The notes: a model not told the origin generated them from the letters alone. Counted from the first letter of the stretch, positions 1-7,746 are shown. The stretch: 19,521 nt of DNA from an uncultured Muribaculaceae bacterium (GCA_910586175.1 CAJUIJ010000028.1:1-19521), one strand, 5' to 3'. Numbers and translations: made by a program.

Positions 1-47
1 ATTGCGGCAGATGCCGCTTAGCCTATGAATTATTTTTTAACGAACTA

Positions 48-80
48 TTGATTGTAATTAAGAAAAAATTTGTAAATTTG
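48..80 (+). promoter_or_regulatory. Predicted Bacteroidota-type promoter of the mce-mmd operon
   Basis: A perfect -7 element of the TAnnTTTG class, TAAATTTG, lies at 73-80. Upstream there are only weak -33 candidates: TTG at 48-50 (22 bp spacer) or ATTG at 51-54 (18 bp spacer). Transcription would start near 86-88, leaving an untranslated leader of about 87 nt before the ATG at 174. This is a pattern match only, and the -33 part is not convincing on its own. Confidence 0.55.
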
Positions 81-90
81 CACACATAAC

Positions 91-133
91 CCCGAGTGAT
101 TAACATCAGTCGGGTAATTCTTCAAAATGAAGA
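91..133 (+). promoter_or_regulatory. Two tandem hairpins in the mce operon leader
   Basis: The first hairpin, 91-114, pairs CCCGA-g-TGAT with ATCA-g-TCGGG around a TAAC loop: nine pairs with one G/G mismatch. It would sit within a few nucleotides of the predicted 5' end. The second, 119-133, pairs TCTTCA with TGAAGA around AAA. Neither is followed by a T run, so they do not look like terminators. They may stabilise the 5' end of the mRNA, or the first may be a protein-binding operator. A four-codon ATG-AAG-ATT-GAA-TAA frame begins at 127 inside the second hairpin. Function unknown. Confidence 0.5.
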
Positions 134-173
134 TTGAATAAACAACATACAATAACCTAAAGCTAAGACATCA

Positions 174-593
174 ATGAAAATTTCACACATTGAGCACATT
201 GGCATAGCTGTTCCTAATCTGGAAGAGGCTATCAAGTATTACGAGAACGTGTTAGGGTTGAAATGCTACAAGCAGGAAGTAGTGGAAGACCAAAAAGTTA
301 CAACAGCATTCTTCAAGGTAGGTGATACCAAGATTGAACTTCTCGAGGCAACTTGTCCGGAAAGCACAATCGCAAAGTTTATCGAGAAGAACGGTGGCCG
401 CGGCGGTATGCACCATATGGCATTTGCCGTAGAGGATGGTGTAGCTAACGCTCTTGAGGAGGTTCAGGAGAAAGGCGTGAAAGTAATCGATAAGGCTCCA
501 CGCCAGGGTGCCGATGGACTTCATATCGCATTCCTGCATCCGAAGTCAACAGAGGCAGTGCTCACAGAACTTTGCGAGGACCCCAATAAATAA
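174..593 (+). CDS. mce: Methylmalonyl-CoA epimerase
   Basis: This 139-residue protein belongs to the vicinal oxygen chelate fold and interconverts (R)- and (S)-methylmalonyl-CoA in the cytoplasm. The two betaalphabetabetabeta halves are visible, starting at HIEHIGIAV (residues 5-13) and GGMHHMAFAV (about 77-86). Likely metal ligands are His8, a Glu in the KIELLE segment near residue 56, His81 in MHHM, and Glu127 in STEAVL; the family uses two His and acidic or Gln residues in these places. The length is normal for the family. It is first in the operon and is followed by the decarboxylase subunits, which fits the step between methylmalonyl-CoA mutase and decarboxylation. The ATG at 174 is the natural start because the VOC domain begins at once. 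Confidence 0.95.
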   Translation: MKISHIEHIGIAVPNLEEAIKYYENVLGLKCYKQEVVEDQKVTTAFFKVGDTKIELLEATCPESTIAKFIEKNGGRGGMHHMAFAVEDGVANALEEVQEKGVKVIDKAPRQGADGLHIAFLHPKSTEAVLTELCEDPNK

Positions 594-656
594 AAAAATA
601 GCAACGAGAGTGAGCCGATATAGATTTTTATTGAGCCACTCGCCAATAAATTAAAA

Positions 657-2210
657 ATGAGCAAACAGGAAGAAAAAATCAGTCAGCTGATAGAGAACCG
701 TGCCAAGGCACGACTCGGAGGTGGAGAAAAAGCCATCGAAAAACAGCACGCACGTGGCAAATACACCGCACGCGAGCGCATCGCTATGCTTCTCGATGAA
801 GGTAGCTTCGAGGAGCTTGACATGTTCGTGACTCACAGATGCACAAACTTCGGTCAGGATAAGAAGCACATCCTGGGTGATGGTGTTGTGACCGGTTTCG
901 GCACAATAGAAGGTCGTTTGGTTTATGTATTCGCGCAGGATTTCACTGTATTCGGCGGTTCGCTGTCGGAGACAATGAGCCAGAAAATCTGCAAGGTGAT
1001 GGATCTTGCCATGAAGATGGGTGCTCCCGTAATCGGTCTTAATGACTCGGGCGGTGCACGTATCCAGGAAGGCATCAATGCGCTCGCAGGCTACTCTGAG
1101 ATATTCCAGCGTAACATCATGGCCTCCGGTGTTATCCCGCAGATTTCTGCAATCATGGGTCCGTGCGCAGGCGGTGCAGTTTACAGCCCGGCATTGACCG
1201 ACTTCACTATAATGACTAAAGGCTTGAGCTACATGTTCCTCACCGGCCCCTCAGTAGTGAAGACAGTTACAGGAGAAGATGTGACTCAGGAGCAGCTCGG
1301 CGGCGCATCGGTGCACAGCACGAAGAGTGGTGTGACACACTTCGCAGCCGAAAGCGAAGAAGAGACACTTATGCTCATACGCAAGCTTCTCAGTTACATC
1401 CCGCAGAACAATATGGAGGAGACTCCGCTTGTGGACTGCAAGGATCCCATCGATCGTCTCGAGGACAAGCTCAACGATATTATTCCTGACAACCCGAAGC
1501 AAAGCTACGACATGTATGATGTCATCGCAGCAGTAGTCGACGATAGCGAATTTCTTGAGGTTTCGAAAGATTTCGCAAAGAACATCATCATCGGTTTCGC
1601 ACGCTTCAACGGCCAGGCTGTAGGTATCGTTGCCAACCAGCCTAAGATTCTTGCCGGTGTGCTTGACTCCAACGCATCTCGCAAGGCTGCTCGTTTCGTG
1701 CGTTTCTGCGATGCCTTCAACATTCCGTTGGTGACATTGGTTGACGTTCCCGGATTCCTCCCCGGCACCGGTCAGGAATACAATGCTGTGATTCTGCATG
1801 GTGCTAAGCTTCTTTACGCTTATGGCGAAGCTACTGTACCCAAGGTTACAGTTACTCTGCGCAAGAGTTATGGTGGCAGCCATATCGTGATGAGCTGTAA
1901 GCAACTTCGTGGCGATATGAACTATGCATGGCCATCTGCCGAGATAGCTGTGATGGGTGCAGACGGAGCAGTAGGCGTACTCTATGCGAAAGAGGCTAAG
2001 AATGCCGAGGATCCCAAGGCATTCCTCGAAGAGAAGAAGAATGAGTATAGCGACCTGTTTGCAAATCCCTATCAGGCTGCCAAGTATGGATATATCGACG
2101 ATGTTATCGAGCCTCGCAACACTCGTTTCCGCGTGATTAAGGCATTGAACATGCTTGCCACAAAGAAGCAGACCAACCCTGCGAAGAAACACGGCAATAT
2201 ACCTCTTTAA
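657..2210 (+). CDS. mmdA: Methylmalonyl-CoA decarboxylase alpha subunit (biotin-dependent carboxyltransferase)
   Basis: This 517-residue protein is of the propionyl-CoA carboxylase beta / methylmalonyl-CoA decarboxylase alpha family. It transfers the carboxyl group of (S)-methylmalonyl-CoA to biotin on the carrier protein, releasing propionyl-CoA. Two crotonase-like halves are seen. The N-terminal one carries the oxyanion-hole segment SGGARIQEG (about 130-138) and GPCAGGAVYSPAL. The C-terminal one carries GFLPGTGQE (about 364-372) and YGGSHIVMS (from Tyr405). Length is typical. Sequence alone cannot separate decarboxylase from propionyl-CoA carboxylase use. The adjacent membrane subunits and the absence of a biotin carboxylase gene in the window favour the Na+-pumping decarboxylase. 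Confidence 0.93.
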   Translation: MSKQEEKISQLIENRAKARLGGGEKAIEKQHARGKYTARERIAMLLDEGSFEELDMFVTHRCTNFGQDKKHILGDGVVTGFGTIEGRLVYVFAQDFTVFGGSLSETMSQKICKVMDLAMKMGAPVIGLNDSGGARIQEGINALAGYSEIFQRNIMASGVIPQISAIMGPCAGGAVYSPALTDFTIMTKGLSYMFLTGPSVVKTVTGEDVTQEQLGGASVHSTKSGVTHFAAESEEETLMLIRKLLSYIPQNNMEETPLVDCKDPIDRLEDKLNDIIPDNPKQSYDMYDVIAAVVDDSEFLEVSKDFAKNIIIGFARFNGQAVGIVANQPKILAGVLDSNASRKAARFVRFCDAFNIPLVTLVDVPGFLPGTGQEYNAVILHGAKLLYAYGEATVPKVTVTLRKSYGGSHIVMSCKQLRGDMNYAWPSAEIAVMGADGAVGVLYAKEAKNAEDPKAFLEEKKNEYSDLFANPYQAAKYGYIDDVIEPRNTRFRVIKALNMLATKKQTNPAKKHGNIPL

Positions 2211-2221
2211 GATTATTAACG

Positions 2222-2266
2222 ACCCGTCTGTGCCGGCGTGCCAAGCGGTGCGCCGCACTGGCGGGT
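2222..2266 (+). promoter_or_regulatory. GC-rich imperfect hairpin before the gamma-like subunit
   Basis: The 70-nt gap between mmdA and the next start contains a GC-rich imperfect inverted repeat. CCCGTC...GTGC at 2223-2233 faces GCAC...GGCGGG at 2255-2265, with one G-T wobble and internal mismatches. It ends about 15 nt before the ATG at 2281 and has no T run after it. It could limit translation or protect the downstream mRNA. This is an inference from pairing only. Confidence 0.35.
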
Positions 2267-2280
2267 TGACTCACAATATC

Positions 2281-2880
2281 ATGCGAAATTCAATTTTATT
2301 AACTTTGGCGGTATTAGGGCTTGCATGCTATTCGCCAATCTCTGCCACCACGATATCAAACCCGGAGCAGACATACACGGAAGTCTCTATACAGGGAGAC
2401 CAAGTCAATGTATTGCCCGAGGGTGAGGTGCCGAGCGCGGAACTCAACACCGTGCAGGAGAGCAAGAGATTGAGGCAGTTGCAAAAAGCACAGAACGCCA
2501 AGGAAAACGATGAGTATGGCGGAGCCATTACGCTCATAGCGATGGTTATAGTTATATCCGCACTTCTGATACTAAGCATTTTATTCTTCTGTTTCGGTAA
2601 AATTTCGACAGCCTTTCAGAAATCACGCAAGCGTATGGCGCACGGCGTGGAGGCACATAATGCAGAGGAACATCATGAAGAACTCGATTCAGGTGAGGCA
2701 ATAGCGGCAATTGCGATGGCACTTGCGGAGCATACCTGTCAAGGGCACGACATGCAGGATACGATACTCACAATACGCAGAATGCGTAAGACTTACTCGC
2801 CATGGAACTCTAAAATTTACAACCTGCGTGTAATGCCTGAGCACTTACAGGCTCGCGGTGCACGCAACCTTAAAAAATAA
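2281..2880 (+). CDS. OadG-like gamma subunit of the sodium-pumping decarboxylase
   Basis: The protein is 199 residues from the ATG at 2281. The frame is open further upstream to a TTG at 2155, but that part overlaps mmdA, while the ATG begins a clear signal sequence (about residues 1-22, ending CYSPISATT). A single strong membrane span follows at about 81-105 (ITLIAMVIVISALLIL...). After it comes a basic segment (KSRKRM) and a charged C-terminal region with SGEAIAAIAMAL and YSPWNSKIYNLR. The layout of one anchor helix plus a hydrophilic tail fits the OadG/MmdD-type subunits that tether the carboxyltransferase to the membrane pump. The assignment rests mostly on its place between the alpha and biotin subunits, since this family is poorly conserved. 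Confidence 0.75.
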   Translation: MRNSILLTLAVLGLACYSPISATTISNPEQTYTEVSIQGDQVNVLPEGEVPSAELNTVQESKRLRQLQKAQNAKENDEYGGAITLIAMVIVISALLILSILFFCFGKISTAFQKSRKRMAHGVEAHNAEEHHEELDSGEAIAAIAMALAEHTCQGHDMQDTILTIRRMRKTYSPWNSKIYNLRVMPEHLQARGARNLKK

Positions 2881-2910
2881 CAGAGCTGTTTTAATTAGGC
2901 AGAAAATACA

Positions 2911-3351
2911 ATGAAAGAATATAAATATAAGATAAACGGTATGAAGTTCACCGTGATTGTCGGCGACATATCTGACAACGAGGCAAAGGTCGAGGTCAAC
3001 GGCGTGCCCTATAAGGTGGAACTCGACCGTAAAGATAAAATAAAGAAGCCTGTGCTGAGTCAATCAGGTCACACAAATCATGGTGCACCTGTCTCCACCG
3101 GCACGAAACCGGCACCGAAGCCTGCGCTCCCGGCTAATGCTGAAGCTGTGAAAAGTCCCCTCCCGGGCACAGTATCAAGCATCAATGTTAAGGTTGGTGA
3201 TGTAGTAAAGTCTGGGCAAAAGGTTGCCTCGCTTGAAGCCATGAAAATGGAAAATGATATCCGAAGCATGAAAGATGGCACCGTAACGAAAATTCTTGTA
3301 AACGTAGGTGATTCTATTCTTGAAGGTACGGATATGATTATAATCGAATGA
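2911..3351 (+). CDS. mmdC: Biotin carboxyl carrier subunit of methylmalonyl-CoA decarboxylase
   Basis: This 146-residue protein carries the CO2 between the carboxyltransferase and the membrane beta subunit. The C-terminal biotinyl domain (about 78-146) contains the attachment motif EAMKMEND, with Lys112 as the biotinylated residue, 34 residues from the C-terminus as is usual. The N-terminal part (1-50, beginning KEYKYKINGMKFTV) is the short domain seen in OadA/MmdC-like carriers. A Pro/Ala-rich linker (about 60-78, with PAPKPALPA) joins the two and acts as the swinging arm. It lies 30 nt after the gamma-like gene and 72 nt before the beta gene, in the same operon. Confidence 0.93.
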   Translation: MKEYKYKINGMKFTVIVGDISDNEAKVEVNGVPYKVELDRKDKIKKPVLSQSGHTNHGAPVSTGTKPAPKPALPANAEAVKSPLPGTVSSINVKVGDVVKSGQKVASLEAMKMENDIRSMKDGTVTKILVNVGDSILEGTDMIIIE

Positions 3352-3356
3352 CCGTC

Positions 3357-3375
3357 GGGAGACAATTCAGCTCCC
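3357..3375 (+). other. Small hairpin between the biotin carrier and beta-subunit genes
   Basis: GGGAG (3357-3361) and CTCCC (3371-3375) can pair around a 9-nt loop in the 72-nt gap. The stem is short and is not followed at once by a T run. It might slightly reduce read-through or mark an mRNA processing point within the operon. The evidence is weak. Confidence 0.25.
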
Positions 3376-3423
3376 CTATTGTATAATCGCATTGGCTTTT
3401 GTCCAATTATTAACTAAAACAAC

Positions 3424-4593
3424 ATGATTCTACTTAACGGTTATTCTTTCGGCAGTTTCCTGACCGAAACAATTTCCGAATTTTGGAAATTCACCGGCTT
3501 CTACAATTGCGAGTTGGAGAACTTGGTGATGCTGGCTGTCGGCATGTTCTTCGTATGGCTGGCTATAAAGAAAAACTTCGAGCCGTTACTTCTCGTTCCG
3601 ATTGGATTTGGTATGCTAATAGGCAATATCCCATTTCAGAGTGGCATGGAGATCGGCATCTACGAAGAGGGTTCGGTGCTTAATATCCTTTATAACGGTG
3701 TGGAAAGAGGATGGTATCCACCTCTCATCTTCCTCGGCATTGGGGCTATGACAGATTTTTCGGCATTACTCGCCAACCCCAAGCTCATGATAATCGGTGC
3801 GTGTGCCCAATTTGGCATCTTCGGTGCATACATGCTTGCGCTGCTGTGTGGGTTTGATCCCTTGTCAGCAGGATGCGTGGCCATCATAGGCGGTGCCGAT
3901 GGCCCCACTGCTATCTTCACCACGTCCAAACTTAACCCCAATTTGCTTGGAGCTGTTGCGGTTTCAGCATATTCCTACATGGCTTTAATACCACTTATCC
4001 AGCCTCCTTTGATGAGACTTTTCACCACTCGTAATGAGCGCCTCATCAAGATGAAACCTGCCCGTGTTGTTAGCCAGAATGAGAAGATTATATTCCCGGT
4101 GGTAGGACTTCTGCTTACATGTTTTGTAGTGCCGTCAGGTATTCCATTGCTTGGTATGCTCTTCTTCGGCAACCTTCTTCGAGAGAGCGGAGTGACTACC
4201 CGTCTTGCTAAAACTGCAAGTAATGCAATGACCGATATTGTAACAATTCTGCTCGGTCTTACTGTTGGTGCTTCTACACAGGCTGACAAGTTTCTTACTG
4301 TTGATACGCTGCTCATATTCGGCCTCGGATTTGCAGCATTTATCATAGCATCGAGCACAGGTGTGCTTTCAGTGAAGATATTTAATATCTTTTTGCGTCC
4401 GGGCAAGAAAATCAACCCGCTTATCGGAAACGCAGGTGTGTCTGCTGTGCCAATGGCTGCACGCATCTCTAACAATCTCGGTCTGGAATATGATCCGTCG
4501 AACTATCTGCTCATGCACGCCATGGGACCAAATGTCGCCGGCGTGATTGGATCGGCTGTAGCAGCGGGCGTGCTGCTCAGTTTCCTCGGCTGA
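3424..4593 (+). CDS. mmdB: Sodium ion-translocating decarboxylase beta subunit
   Basis: This 389-residue polytopic inner-membrane protein decarboxylates carboxybiotin and couples this to Na+ export. It has about nine or more hydrophobic segments across its length. The family hallmark GGADGPTAIFTTSKL is present, with Asp159 matching the essential Asp of the OadB membrane loop. The second conserved region, NAGVSAVPMAAR (about 335-346), is also intact. Length is within the usual range for OadB/MmdB/GcdB. No key residue is missing. It closes the operon and is followed by a hairpin (4614-4665). The substrate is inferred to be methylmalonyl-CoA from the linked epimerase and alpha subunit. Confidence 0.94.
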   Translation: MILLNGYSFGSFLTETISEFWKFTGFYNCELENLVMLAVGMFFVWLAIKKNFEPLLLVPIGFGMLIGNIPFQSGMEIGIYEEGSVLNILYNGVERGWYPPLIFLGIGAMTDFSALLANPKLMIIGACAQFGIFGAYMLALLCGFDPLSAGCVAIIGGADGPTAIFTTSKLNPNLLGAVAVSAYSYMALIPLIQPPLMRLFTTRNERLIKMKPARVVSQNEKIIFPVVGLLLTCFVVPSGIPLLGMLFFGNLLRESGVTTRLAKTASNAMTDIVTILLGLTVGASTQADKFLTVDTLLIFGLGFAAFIIASSTGVLSVKIFNIFLRPGKKINPLIGNAGVSAVPMAARISNNLGLEYDPSNYLLMHAMGPNVAGVIGSAVAAGVLLSFLG

Positions 4594-4613
4594 TGAATTA
4601 CATTAGTTTTAAA

Positions 4614-4665
4614 AGTCCGTATCATAGAGCTACACCTTATTTGGGTTAGTTTTATGTTACGGACT
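4614..4665 (+). terminator. Inverted repeat after the mmd operon, likely terminator
   Basis: AGTCCGTA-T-CATA (4614-4626) pairs with TATG-T-TACGGACT (4653-4665): 12 of 13 positions around a 26-nt loop, followed by AATTCGTTTTATT. It lies 20 nt after the beta-subunit stop. The first arm resembles a second AGTCCGT...CATA sequence at 6201-6213, so the element could also be a small repeat or a remnant of a mobile element. Confidence 0.45.
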
Positions 4666-4687
4666 AATTCGTTTTATTGATCTATAT

Positions 4688-5344
4688 ATGTTGAAATATG
4701 ACTTTGGGGACGGAGTTGCCGGCTTTTCCACTGAGACAGGTGACTTAATTGATTATGAAATAATAGTGCCTGTATATCAAGCCCACGGCACGAAAGTGTC
4801 AGTAATCAGAAATTCCTCAATTATTCCAGATACTAATGGCGTTGACGCAATAGTCACAAATGTGAAAGGGCTGACTATCGGAGTCAAGACTGCTGACTGT
4901 GTGCCCATATTGATATATGACAGCTCTCAAAAAGTAATAGCTGCAATTCACTCAGGATGGAAAGGCACAATTGCGAATATAACAGGATGTGTGATTGAAA
5001 TAATGCGTAAAGAGTTCGACAGCTCCCCTACTGACATTAAAGCAGTAATTGGTCCTTGCATTCATGTTGAATCATTTGAGGTTGGAGATGAAGTATATCT
5101 TGAATTTAAGAATAAAGGTTATGGTCACTTTTGTAGGCGCATGTATATGCCAAATTGTTCAGGTGACGAAAAGTGGCATGTAGATCTACCTTCAGTGTGT
5201 CGTCATCAGCTTCTTGATAGAGGTATAACCGATATAGAATTAAGAAATGAATGCACATATCGGCAATTTCCTCGTTTCTACTCTGCACGGAGGATGAAAG
5301 AGGAACTTGGCAACAACCGAATGTTGAATTGCATCTGCCTTTGA
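4688..5344 (+). CDS. pgeF: Peptidoglycan editing factor / polyphenol oxidase (YfiH, laccase-domain family)
   Basis: This 218-residue protein is of the DUF152/YfiH (multicopper polyphenol oxidase-like) family, now linked to purine nucleoside phosphorolysis/deamination and to hydrolysis of wrongly made peptidoglycan precursors. The Zn-binding His-Cys-His set is visible: His33 in QAHGTKV, Cys71 in KTADCVPIL and His88 in HSGWKGT. IGPCIHVESFEVGDEV (121-136) and the C-terminal RNECTYR...FYSARRM block are also conserved. It is somewhat shorter than the common 240-260 residues, mostly at the N-terminus. It starts 94 nt after the mmd operon, beyond an inverted repeat, and has its own terminator hairpin, so it is probably a separate unit. 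Confidence 0.9.
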   Translation: MLKYDFGDGVAGFSTETGDLIDYEIIVPVYQAHGTKVSVIRNSSIIPDTNGVDAIVTNVKGLTIGVKTADCVPILIYDSSQKVIAAIHSGWKGTIANITGCVIEIMRKEFDSSPTDIKAVIGPCIHVESFEVGDEVYLEFKNKGYGHFCRRMYMPNCSGDEKWHVDLPSVCRHQLLDRGITDIELRNECTYRQFPRFYSARRMKEELGNNRMLNCICL

Positions 5345-5392
5345 ACCATCTTAATAATGTGTGCGTTTTTATTTATGTACAGCACGAGTCGC

Positions 5393-5420
5393 ATGCTGCT
5401 ATTTGGAAGTATAGCAGCAT
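5393..5420 (+). terminator. Terminator hairpin after pgeF
   Basis: ATGCTGCTAT (5393-5402) pairs perfectly with ATAGCAGCAT (5411-5420) around an 8-nt loop, followed by TTAGAACTCTTTAATT. It lies about 50 nt after the pgeF stop and separates it from sodB. Confidence 0.65.
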
Positions 5421-5464
5421 TTAGAACTCTTTAATTGATTACCAATAATTAAACACACACTGCT

Positions 5465-6046
5465 ATGAAATTCACAAAACCACGTCTTCCTTACATGGTC
5501 TCTGACCTCGAGCCAATAATCTCAGCGGCAACCATAGAATATCACTATGGGAAACATGAGCAAGCATATATCGATAATCTCAACAAGCTGATTGACGGTA
5601 CCAAATATGCAGACATGTCGCTTGAGGCAATAATCAGAGAAAGTGACGGAGCCTTATTCAACAATGCTTCGCAGGCATGGAATCACATATTCTACTTCTT
5701 TCAGTTTTCCAACGCAGGCCTAAAGGAGCCGAGCGGTAAACTTGCAGAAAGAATTGATCAGGATTTCGGCAACTTCGATACTTTAAAGAAAAAGTTTGAA
5801 GAGGCAGGAGCATCATTATTCGGATCAGGTTGGGTATGGCTGTCTTGCGATGAAGAAGGCAAGCTGTATATCACACAAGGTAAAAATGCTGATAACCCGA
5901 TGAAAGATGGACTACGACCTATTTTAGTGTTTGATGTCTGGGAACATGCCTATTACCTTGACTACCAAAATCGCAGGGCTGAATATCTGAATAGACTTTG
6001 GGAAATAGTCGATTGGGATTTAATCGGCATCAGGTATGGCAACTGA
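5465..6046 (+). CDS. sodB: Superoxide dismutase, Fe/Mn family
   Basis: This 193-residue cytoplasmic enzyme dismutates superoxide. All four metal ligands are present: His27 (EYHYGKH), His74 (AWNHIFYF), Asp157 and His161 (DVWEHAYY). The GSGWVWL segment is intact. Gln70 in NNASQAWNH is at the second-sphere position typical of iron enzymes, whereas manganese enzymes carry Gln in the C-terminal half. This points to an Fe-type or cambialistic enzyme, as known from Bacteroidales anaerobes. Length is normal. The gene is monocistronic, between hairpins at 5393-5420 and 6142-6172. No clear promoter of the TAnnTTTG type was found in the 120-nt gap before it. Confidence 0.95.
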   Translation: MKFTKPRLPYMVSDLEPIISAATIEYHYGKHEQAYIDNLNKLIDGTKYADMSLEAIIRESDGALFNNASQAWNHIFYFFQFSNAGLKEPSGKLAERIDQDFGNFDTLKKKFEEAGASLFGSGWVWLSCDEEGKLYITQGKNADNPMKDGLRPILVFDVWEHAYYLDYQNRRAEYLNRLWEIVDWDLIGIRYGN

Positions 6047-6141
6047 CCCACATAAGTAAGAGACACATAAATAATAGTGAAGTGGTACAAGAGAGGTGCC
6101 ATATACACTGTCTCATAATAATCGCTCAAATAAATTAATAG

Positions 6142-6172
6142 TGGCTCAACCTGAAAACAGAAGGTTGAGCCA
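6142..6172 (+). terminator. Intrinsic terminator of sodB
   Basis: TGGCTCAACCT (6142-6152) pairs perfectly over 11 bp with AGGTTGAGCCA (6162-6172) around a 9-nt loop, followed by TTATTGTT. It lies about 95 nt after the sodB stop. Confidence 0.85.
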
Positions 6173-6206
6173 TTATTGTTAACTAAGGTGTCAGATTAAA
6201 AGTCCG

Positions 6207-6249
6207 TCTCATAAAATAAACTGCCCCTATGGGTAAAAATTTTATGAGA
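6207..6249 (-). terminator. Terminator hairpin of the MBOAT gene
   Basis: TCTCATAAAAT (6207-6217) and ATTTTATGAGA (6239-6249) form a perfect 11-bp stem. The loop contains a smaller CCC-TAT-GGG pairing. It begins 6 nt past the end of the minus-strand MBOAT gene, and the minus strand continues with CGGACTTTTAAT. The A/T-rich stem flanks could let it act on both strands. Confidence 0.65.
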
Positions 6250-6255
6250 AGTACT

Positions 6256-7746
6256 CTAAAATTGGAAATAGATGAACGGTGCGACATCTTCAGTCATGAA
6301 CTCTATCACAAGCTGCACAATGCAGAGAAAACATAACAGCTTCACTATCCATGGCGATTTGACAAAAGCATATTGCACCTTATCGGCCAGCCACTGAGGG
6401 GTGAAATGAAGAATGATTAATGATATCATCATTATGCACCACTCCATCCTCACCTCAAAAAACTGAGGAATTTGATTCCAATGAAAATCGATGAAAATAT
6501 TGTTGATAATCAGGATGGAATCTTCGAAAGAAGAGGCACGGAAAAATACCCAAAGAAGCGATACATAAATAAATGTGACAGCCCAAAATATGAAACCAGT
6601 AAGCCAATTATCAGGTATTCTTTTGAGAATCGGCTTGCACGCCTTATGTACTGCCAAACCAACACCATGCATCGCACCCCAGAACACAAATTTCCAAGCA
6701 GCACCATGCCAAAGACCACCAATGAGCATAGTCAGGAAATTGTTGAGATAAGTTCTAAACGTACCTTTACGGTTGCCACCAAGTGGAATATATACATAGT
6801 CGCGAAGCCATGACGATAAAGATATATGCCAGCGTCTCCAAAATTCGGATAGATTGCGACTTTGATATGGAGAGTCAAAATTGATGCCAAGTTTAAAGCC
6901 CATGATAAGTGCAATGCCAATCGCCATATCACTATAGCCGGAAAAATCACAGTAAATCTGCATGGTATACCCAAGCACTCCCATCAAAGTCTGAACTCCG
7001 GTGTATAAAGATGGATCATTAAAAATGAGGTCATTAAATTGGGCGATATAGTCTGCAATAACTGCCTTTTTCAAGATTCCACATATAATCAACCACAAGC
7101 CGCCCCATATCTCCGCAGCCGAAGCGCGTCGGTTCTGCTGAAGCTGAGGCAGAAAATAGTCTGCACGCACTATCGGACCTGCTACAAGTGCCGGGAAGAA
7201 TGAAAGGAAGAAAATATATTCGAGCCACGTGGTAGTAGGTTCTATCTTGCGTTTATATACATCCACCACATAACTTATAGATTGGAAGGTATAGAACGAT
7301 ATCCCAACAGGCAAGATGATGTCAAGTGGCTGAAAATTGCTTTCCACCATCTTATTCCAGTTCCACAGGAAAAAATTGGCATATTTGAAATATCCAAGTA
7401 TTGATATGGATAGAATTATGGAAAACCACATTAACGAAAGTCTCGCACGCTTGCTCCTTAGCTTCTGCATCCATTTCGACACCAACCAATCTACAAGCGA
7501 AGTGCCCATAAGCATAAGAAAAAAGAGTCCGCTTGACTTATAGTAGAAATATAGTGAAAAAGCTACTACAAACAGCGTCATCTGCACCTTGCTTCGCTTT
7601 AAGAGTGCATAGAGAGGCAGGAAGATGATAAACAATATCCAGAAAACTCCGCTCGAGAAGAGCATAGGTGCTGTCTGGTCATATTTGAAGAGTGCTGCAA
7701 AATTGTTGATGAATGGTTCGGAAATCTCAGGAAATTCGGTCCACAT
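6256..7746 (-). CDS. MBOAT family O-acyltransferase (AlgI/DltB-like)
   Basis: This 496-residue protein has about ten or more membrane helices. The MBOAT family moves acyl groups, often acetyl, from the cytoplasm onto exported polysaccharides. The conserved block GGLWHGAAWKFVFWGAMHG is present, with the catalytic His347 and a second His360. The upstream signatures DFSGYSDMAIG and FNSPYQS-like NFDSPYQSRNLSEFWRRWHISLSSW are typical of AlgI-like proteins. Length matches AlgI/PatA (about 460-520). The SGNH protein gene lies 41 nt upstream on the same strand, forming the usual pair of membrane acyl carrier and periplasmic transferase/esterase. No glycan biosynthesis genes are nearby, so the substrate cannot be named; alginate is not implied. 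Confidence 0.93.
   Translation of the reverse strand: MWTEFPEISEPFINNFAALFKYDQTAPMLFSSGVFWILFIIFLPLYALLKRSKVQMTLFVVAFSLYFYYKSSGLFFLMLMGTSLVDWLVSKWMQKLRSKRARLSLMWFSIILSISILGYFKYANFFLWNWNKMVESNFQPLDIILPVGISFYTFQSISYVVDVYKRKIEPTTTWLEYIFFLSFFPALVAGPIVRADYFLPQLQQNRRASAAEIWGGLWLIICGILKKAVIADYIAQFNDLIFNDPSLYTGVQTLMGVLGYTMQIYCDFSGYSDMAIGIALIMGFKLGINFDSPYQSRNLSEFWRRWHISLSSWLRDYVYIPLGGNRKGTFRTYLNNFLTMLIGGLWHGAAWKFVFWGAMHGVGLAVHKACKPILKRIPDNWLTGFIFWAVTFIYVSLLWVFFRASSFEDSILIINNIFIDFHWNQIPQFFEVRMEWCIMMISLIILHFTPQWLADKVQYAFVKSPWIVKLLCFLCIVQLVIEFMTEDVAPFIYFQF

Noticed and set aside
1251..2258. 335-residue minus-strand open frame opposite mmdA
   Set aside because: It is antisense to a certain gene, its protein is Cys/His-rich with no domain pattern, and it arises from the codon bias of mmdA.
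2155..2280. Upstream TTG start extending the gamma-like subunit by 42 residues
   Set aside because: The extension overlaps the end of mmdA and the hairpin, whereas the ATG at 2281 starts directly at a good signal sequence.
3975..4475. 166-residue minus-strand frame opposite the beta subunit gene
   Set aside because: Shadow of the real gene; the Arg/Ser/Pro-rich composition is typical of an antisense frame.
657..4593. Acyl-CoA carboxylase rather than decarboxylase
   Set aside because: The OadG-like and OadB-like membrane subunits and the lack of a biotin carboxylase in the window favour the Na+-pumping decarboxylase.
4614..4665. Insertion sequence or MITE after the mmd operon
   Set aside because: Only 52 bp long, no target-site duplication seen, and the position fits a terminator; kept as a terminator with the repeat noted separately.
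6472..6813. 113-residue plus-strand frame inside the MBOAT gene
   Set aside because: Antisense to the conserved catalytic region of the MBOAT protein, with no signal for its own expression.
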